A stretch of DNA of 64,000 nucleotides from Rhabdophis nuchalis (Eukaryota > Chordata > Lepidosauria > Squamata > Natricidae): contig CM077644.1 of assembly GCA_039707465.1 (NCBI GenBank), positions 187,674,462-187,738,461 on the forward strand, written 5' to 3'. Below the pieces are notes generated by a model. It searched no databases and was not told the origin of the DNA. It saw only the letters and a list, made by a program, of their open reading frames with translations. The translations under genes were made by a program, and so were the position numbers. Of this stretch, positions 58,136 through 64,000 are shown one piece after another. How positions within the stretch are numbered: the first letter of the stretch is position 1; every line of letters begins with the position of its first letter.

Positions 58136-59084
58136 CTGATATTACATGGATGTAAAATTTATCACTGTTATGAATCTAAAAAGGAAATCCATGTAGGTAG
58201 CTTTTGGTTGGAAGGAGCCAAAAGTGGTGCATCTTCCCACAGATGACAAAATAAAATTAGAAAATGCAATCAGTCTTCTAAGCAAAGCAATCAATTATAT
58301 TTGGGTGGGTAAAGGAAAATAATAATTAATTAAGAGAAATTACCAGTCTTGTGTGGCAAGTGATTTAAAGTATAAAAATACAGGGGAAATAACTCTAGGA
58401 AATGTGTTTGGAAAACTCAAGACATATGAATGAGATTATATATATTAAAATTATATATTATATGAGAAGAAATAATTTGGATATTGTTGATACCTCCATG
58501 ATTTGTCATGAAGTTTTGGCAATACTGTGTGAATACTGCAGATGCCATCCATGTGCTAGAATTGAGCTTATATGTTTTAATTACTGTATTTGTTCTCTCC
58601 TCTTTTTTATATGGCATATTCTTCATATATGGCATATCCATTTCTCTTCTTATAATAGGGCAACACTTCCATTCCTGTCATTGACATTCTCATATTTCCC
58701 CTTAGAAAACAAGCCGATACTATATTCACATAAACAGATACAGATGTGGATTGATATAATCTTTCAGGTCTTCCCTTATGATCTATACAGATGCAACATG
58801 CATGCAAGCAATTTTGTTTCAGGAAAATGTGCAGTATATTTTTGAAGCTTTCCTGGCCCTTCAGATTATAAAAACATAATTAACTATGCTCTGGAGAAAG
58901 ATAAGTTTTAAAAAATGCATTCCATTTGCAAAGTTAGGAAAAGAACTCTAGATTTGAACAGGAATCATGTTCTTCTCTCCTGAAATGTTTTGTATATCAT
59001 CAAAAAATAATTAAACATTGTGTGAAAACCACCCCTGATCTTGTCTGTGAAAACACCCTTACAGCAGCAATACTTTATACATTG

Positions 59085-59225
59085 TATATATAACAGATTA
59101 ACAGAGTTGGAAGGGACCTTGCAGATCATATAGTGCAATCCCCTGCCTAAGCAGGAAACCCTACACCTGCCTCTACCTAGGATTGAACTCACAACCTCCT
59201 GATTGGGAGGCAAGATCTCCACCTC
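59085..59225 (-). mobile_element. CR1 LINE 3' fragment
   Basis: ACAGAGTTGGAAGGGACCTT and CCCCTGCCTAAGCAGGAAAC are the CR1 3' end read on the minus strand. A (CA)n run follows at 59251-59276. Confidence 0.75.
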
Positions 59226-59243
59226 TAGGCCACAGCTCAATAT

Positions 59244-59276
<33 letters not shown>

Positions 59277-59592
59277 ATTTTTAAAGCACTACACTATAAC
59301 ATTAAAATCAAGCTGCATTTATATGTATAATATTACAATCGTACAGAAAAAGCACTTTTGGTAGCATGAGAACTTCTTTTGTGTGCTGTACATCCCAATG
59401 CTGATGGTATTCTAGGCTAAATGTTTCAAGGGAGGTCCTCAATTAAAACTGTAACACAAGCATGTCTCACTATAACCAACCCTGACATGTCAAGTATCAG
59501 ACACATTTTATTCGTTTTTAAAACATTTGTAGTGATATTTTCAATATTGATTGATGGTTTGTAATCACTGGAAAAAACAACATGTTCAAAAA

Positions 59593-59800
59593 CTAATTGT
59601 GTTGCATTAAAATTTAAGTTTTAATGCAACACAATTAGGGGTTTTTATCTATGTATTTTAGCACGGGTGAAATTGATTTAATTCTTTTTAACCATTTCTG
59701 ATTGTATTTATTGTTCTTTGTTTTTATCCTTTCCTGTGCACCGCCCTGAGTCCCGTCAGGGAGACAGGGCGGTATAGAAATATGATAAAGTTAAGTTAAA
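59593..59800 (+). mobile_element. LINE 3' end with perfect 20-bp palindrome at its 5' junction
   Basis: A LINE tail with TGCACCGCCCTGAGTCCCGT and GAGACAGGGCGGTATAGAAA, the plus-strand counterpart of the 8770-10870 family. Immediately 5', 59593-59612 and 59619-59638 form a perfect 20-base inverted repeat with a 6-base loop. Confidence 0.78.
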
Positions 59801-59994
59801 GTTAAACAGGGACCACACCCAAATTAGTATTCAGTTCTCACTCTGTAGTTTATTCCCAAATCACATAGCATTGGAGGGTGGTGGGGGAAAGGAAGATAAA
59901 TGTATTCTATGGATACAGCTGTCTAATTAGGCTTTTGGATACATTAATTCATTCTTTGATACATTGATTTATTCTTGCAACATTGTGACTAATA

Positions 59995-60084
59995 CAGGAG
60001 TGTGCAATTATAGCAACTTTTATGAGCTGCTTGCTTCAACATCCAGAATTCCTGAGCCAGCAGGATGTAAAGTTGCCATCCCTG
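59995..60084. mobile_element. Palindromic hAT MITE, decayed copy
   Basis: Ends CAGGAGTGTGCAATTATAGC and AAAGTTGCCATCCCTG, with a central CATCCAGAATTCCTGAGCCA, match the 'CTCCCAGAATTC' family with many changes. The exact 8-bp duplication GACTAATA still flanks it (59987-59994 and 60085-60092). Confidence 0.85.
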
Positions 60085-60805
60085 GACTAATATGTGTTGT
60101 AACCATTTTATATCAATTTTCAATTTTCACTCTACTGCTTTGGCAAACTTGGATTCTTTGAAATATTTCCACAAGGCAAAAGCAGTATCAGTTGAATCTG
60201 ACAAACATTAGAAATCATAATTCTGGATATTTTCCAAAATGAGCTTTTGGTTGCTGTCAGTTTTATCTTTGTGTGTGTGTGAGTGCTTAGAAAAAAGCTA
60301 GAAACTTAGACTCTGCCAGTTTTTCTCTTTCAGTATTCAGTTGATTCTATGGTAAATTATAAGAGACAGCAAGTCCCACAGAGACTTCATTGTTTCTGTG
60401 TTTTACAAAAACTATTTACAGACTTTTAATCATGAAAGGATTTGTGAATTTTGCAACTTTTGAATCAATCATTCTAAAACAGCCAAACTAAGTGCTAACA
60501 CTTGGCAAAACCCCAAATCAGCTAGTTCTTAAACATTTACTGAATTTATTGAGCAATTTACTGCTTTTACTTTTAGGAGCTGCAGATAAAATAGGTTATA
60601 GTTAGCTACAGCTACAAGAAAAGGATTCAAAACAGTGTATATTCTATTAACTAGTTCTACAGCATTGGTGTGGCAATAAGCAAAATTTGATACAAACAGA
60701 AAAGCTGTACGATACATACAGAAATTGTATGAAACATTAGGCTATATTAATAAATTGCTAGCATTCCAGTTGGTCATTTTTAATCTGATCAATAATAACC
60801 TTCAT

Positions 60806-61302
60806 GGGATTTGGTTCAAGTGGATGACACCTGAAGGGATGCTGGTGTTCTGGGAAGGAGGAAGAGTGAGGATTAAAACAGTTGCTGAGGCGGAAGCCTT
60901 TCTTAAAAAACATTCCTCTGCCCTGGGGGAAGATCCAGGGGGGACGGAGGGGGCCACGGCTCCGCCTGCGGGGGGCCAGGGAGGAGAGAAAGAAGATACA
61001 ATAGCCAAAAGACTTAGATCAAAAAAATAACTTTGCCTTGATTTTTTCCTGAACAATTTTGCATAATATTTCTATCCGGACTTTTTGTAAATGTCTGACA
61101 GCATGGAAGGGAGAATTTAGGTAAATGTACTTGCTTTCAACTTGTAGTGGTGTGGAAAATGTTTTCTATGTTAACTTTTTTAATGTGTATTTTGAGGTCT
61201 CGGAAGGTCCGATGACTCTGACGTGAATGCTCTCAAAATTTCTTTGTAACCATTACCTTATCCTGTTAAAAAATGTAAAACCAATAAAACTTTTTTCAAT
61301 AT
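60806..61302 (+). mobile_element. L1-like insertion, ORF1 C-terminus plus 3' UTR
   Basis: A 497-base insertion is flanked by a perfect 15-bp duplication AATAATAACCTTCAT (60791-60805 and 61303-61317). It is open in one frame from its first base to the stop at 61028-61030. It reads WMTPEGMLVFWEGGRVRIKT, then AEAEAFLKKH and a Gly/Pro-rich, basic tail, which resembles the C-terminal domain of L1 ORF1 proteins. About 270 bases of UTR end at AATAAAACTTTTTT. ORF2 is absent. It is antisense to ADAMTS19. A processed copy of an unknown gene is the alternative. Confidence 0.6.
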
Positions 61303-61460
61303 AATAATAACCTTCATTACTTTTTTTCTGAAATTGTGAATTAGAATGCTCCCATTGTGCTACTTAAAAAAGGAAGAAGCTACTTGCTTTGGTCTCATCC
61401 AGGTTAAACAGATCTTATAGCCTAACAGTCACACTTTGATTTGATTTGATGGCAACTTAC

Positions 61461-61541
61461 CCAAGTAGCTGTGAGCTGGTTTCTCTTCCACAACCTTGAT
61501 TCTTCTTGCTCCTGCAGGTATCACTAAGGCTTCCACGTAAC
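61461..61541 (-). CDS. ADAMTS19: ADAMTS19 exon: start of spacer domain
   Basis: ADAMTS19 is a secreted zinc metalloprotease of the ADAMTS family; human loss-of-function is linked to heart-valve disease. This 81-base exon encodes YVEALVIPAGARRIKVVEEK and PAHSYL, the opening of the spacer (the PAGAR-I motif is general in ADAMTS spacers). The acceptor CTACTCAG precedes 61541; the donor GTAAGT follows 61461. Phase is 1 at both ends. Signal peptide, propeptide, catalytic, disintegrin and Cys-rich exons must lie to the right of the window. Confidence 0.95.
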
Positions 61542-62734
61542 CTGAGTAGATATACCGATATTTATATTGTTATCTATTTATTTAAATTAGAATAATATTG
61601 ATATCGAATGTATATTTTTTTCATCTATTCAAAAATCTTTAAACTATTTGCTGCTAAAATTTATGGAATCTAGTCTTTTGATTTTGTGCATCAACTTCTT
61701 GTATCTCTCCCACCCCCATTATCATTACTGTATTTCACTTGAACAATTCTGAATTGATTATAAACTTGTCCCCTTTATAGATTTTGTGGACGATAAAAGG
61801 GATGAAAAGTTGTTATCTTTTCTGAAAAATAGTAATGAACCTATATTCTTTATTTAATGAAGCTACTTATTTTTCAAAAAGTTTGTTGTGAGCCTACATC
61901 CTCCCTCTTTTTATCTCTGAGCTACATAAAAAGTGCTAAATTGCTATGACAGCTGATCTGTCAACTACTTGGAAAGGGTTCAATGGACCAGCTATCAACC
62001 GAAGTTCTTTAGATTCCAACCATCCTACTTAAGACCAAAGAGATGGCCAGGGAGGGCCCCATAATAAACTTCTAGTCTTTGTTCGATATGCAAGAATCTG
62101 TTTGAAACATTAAACAAATCAGGATATAAGATATTTCAAATATACTATTAACAACTAACTAGTATTCTTAAACTAATGATGGTGGGCAGCTAAACAGGTC
62201 AAACCATCTTTTATGTTAATGTTTTGTTAAGCTTCACTCTGGCTCGTTCAGCAGCTTTTAATACACAATGCAGAATAACACAATGGGAAGAGACTTTTGA
62301 AGTCTTTTAGTACAACCCCCTAACGGTAACCCAATACCTTTCCAATTTATATGTATTCTTATAATCCTCCCCTCACTCACCCCCCCCTCCCAAATATTTA
62401 TTATGAGAAGCAATGTGCAAAAGGTCAAGAGAGGACTTCAGTGTTCCAAATCAGTAAGATTAGCTGTAGTGCTATGAACAAAGCCCTGCCATTTGATACC
62501 TGCATCATTGAACATTTGTATTAAGATTTTGCCGATTTTAACTGCCTCTTCAGATATACATGATTGAAATTATGTTGGGAATACTATTTTAATTAGTTGT
62601 TTTAAACATAAAATAACTTAATTTAATTTAACTTTCTAAGTGGTTTTTTTTAAATCACTAATTACCAAATTCCTAGCAGCTTTTGCCATATCGTTCCTAA
62701 TATACTTAATGTAGTCTGAAAGGGAATAGAAGAA

Positions 62735-62845
62735 AAGATTGGACAACCATTTCTCTGAACTTGCAAAGGATCTCCTGCCTAATGAGGGGGTTGGACTAGA
62801 AGACCTCCAAAGTCCCTTCCAACTTTGTTACTCTGTTAATTCTGT
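62735..62845 (+). mobile_element. CR1 LINE 3' end
   Basis: TTGGACAACCATTTCTCTGA, GGGGTTGGACTAGAAGACCT and CCCTTCCAACTTTGTTACTC form the CR1 tail. A minus-strand relative is at 62270-62360 (GGGAAGAGACTTTTGAAGTC). Confidence 0.75.
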
Positions 62846-63954
62846 TAATCTGCACAAACAGATTGTTATAGCCAAAAACAAAAAAGCAGCAGCAACAACA
62901 AAGTATCACCATTATCTGCTGATACTGAAGTGGATATATACTGATAATTTACTGCTCTTTTTTTTTACATTTCTTACTTTCACCATTATTTTTGCTTGCA
63001 TGCTTTCTAAGCTGTATATGAAATATGGAATTACTTTTTGCATCCCAAACATTATATTGCATTCCATTTAAATGATTATTATGCAACTGTGAATGGCTAA
63101 TATCAAAGTCTCTCACTACTAGCATTTTCACATATTTCATTCACAAATTTTGTAATTTTTACTTGGGCTGATTCCATAGGATCAGGTAAACTATTCAGAT
63201 CAACATTCCTGGATTAATAAAAAAAAAAGTCAGAAGTAAATTTGACATGTTTACATTACTCCACTTTGGCAGGGAGTTAGGAAATAGGACTTCAAGATTT
63301 CCTTCCCAAGTCTAACAAAATTACTTGGCAAATTTTAAATAGCTATATCCAAAATAAATATACAAGAATGTGTACTATCCGCAAATACAGTTATCTACAG
63401 TTAACTGATCATAACAAAGCTAGACATTCATTCAAACACTTCTTTAGGGAAAAACCACAGCAGCAATACTGATTCAATAAAAACAAATACTACTTAATCA
63501 TTAAGACCACAGATAAGCACTGTGGTTGCAATTTTCATGAGGAAATGAACAAGATTTATATCAGTATATCTAGATATGGAATATAGACTAAGTTTATAGT
63601 CCTTTACCTTTAATTTATTGACTGATAGGAAAATGACTATGTTTATCAAACTATTCCTAAAAATCCAGAAGCAAGTGATGATTTCATAAGTAGTTCACCT
63701 ATACTAAAAAAAACAAACCTCTGTATTTTAAGTTTTTTTGTAGATATGTATAAGCTTCTAGAAAAGATGTACTGTACCTAACATGGCATTTCTGAAAAGT
63801 TAAAACGATCGCTATAAAAATTACATCATGGACAAATGAAGAACAGGAACCTTAAATGTATTTATTAAATTTAAATTATTCACATAATATTATTGAGTAA
63901 TTATTTAATATTTCTTTTTATCTCTCCCTTTTTTAAGAATATTTAAACTCTATA

Positions 63955-64000
63955 ATAGAATAGAATAGTATAACGGAGTTGGAAGGGACTTTGGAGGTCT
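63955..64000 (-). mobile_element. CR1 LINE 3' end, cut by the window edge
   Basis: ATAGAATAGAATAGTATAAC then GGAGTTGGAAGGGACTTTGG is a minus-strand CR1 tail with AATAG repeats; the body continues past the window. Confidence 0.75.

Larger units (their letters stand above)
55105..61460 (-). other. ADAMTS19: ADAMTS19 intron (6.4 kb)
   Basis: The largest intron fully in the window. It contains a Sauria SINE remnant (56915-57090), an old repeat (57840-58130), CR1 and LINE tails (59085-59225, 59593-59800), a hAT MITE (59995-60084) and an L1-like insertion (60806-61302). A region at 56600-56900 with alternating GC-rich palindromic motifs (for example CACACATATGTGC) may be a decayed hAT element. Positions 55110-56590, 57100-57830 and 58140-59080 show nothing firm. 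Confidence 0.9.
61542..64000 (-). other. ADAMTS19: ADAMTS19 intron upstream of the spacer exon
   Basis: At least 2.5 kb. It has CR1 fragments at 62270-62360, 62735-62845 and 63955-64000. No further ADAMTS19 exon (for example the Cys-rich end) was found. The rest is AT-rich. Confidence 0.8.

Noticed and set aside
61542..64000. Search for the preceding ADAMTS19 exon (Cys-rich end)
   Set aside because: No Cys-rich frame with splice sites was found.

Overview
The window reads as nuclear DNA of a squamate reptile, most likely a snake. It is AT-rich, and its genes are split into exons with GT-AG introns. Its repeats are squamate types: Sauria-type SINEs with the ACCTTT tail, Bov-B LINE pieces, CR1 3' ends, and one CR1-L3 ('Snake1'-like) 3' end running into ATTCT repeats. 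No prokaryotic genes, CRISPR arrays or operons are present. The assignment rests on recognising sequence families by eye; no search was run.

Three protein-coding genes lie on the minus strand in the order ADAMTS19, MINAR2, CHSY3, matching the tetrapod arrangement (human 5q23). ADAMTS19 (61541 down to 44357) contributes its last eight coding exons: spacer, four C-terminal thrombospondin repeats, PLAC domain and stop. MINAR2 (40111 to 33409) is complete in three exons and encodes 194 residues with a C-terminal membrane anchor. CHSY3 (17267 to 13103) contributes exons 1 and 2, i.e. the Golgi anchor, stem and first half of the GT31 domain; the last exon lies beyond the left edge. All exon phases join without frameshift, so the three genes look functional. 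They do not form a pathway. ADAMTS19 is a secreted matrix protease, CHSY3 a Golgi chondroitin synthase and MINAR2 a small membrane protein tied to hair-cell function.

Layout: 1-13102 CHSY3 intron 2; 13103-13386 exon 2; 13387-16477 intron 1; 16478-17267 exon 1 inside a CpG island reaching about 17900; about 17900-33408 intergenic and repeat-rich; 33409-40111 MINAR2; 40112-44356 intergenic plus ADAMTS19 3' UTR; 44357-61541 ADAMTS19 3' half; 61542-64000 ADAMTS19 intron.

Most of the remaining recognisable structure is mobile DNA. An L2/CR1-type LINE with an intact 613-codon reverse transcriptase frame sits at about 8770-10870, with four further copies of its 3' end. There are at least ten hAT-type MITEs, most with readable 8-bp target duplications, and six TA-flanked MITEs, one of which carries a 59-bp higher-order minisatellite. 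There is a solo LTR with a 5-bp duplication and an L1-like insertion with a 15-bp duplication. Several unclassified fold-back elements occur, including a tRNA-like SINE complex at 30130-31040. No new biochemical system is evident; the points most worth checking are the transposon target-site pattern, the composite elements and a pair of CTCF-like motifs.
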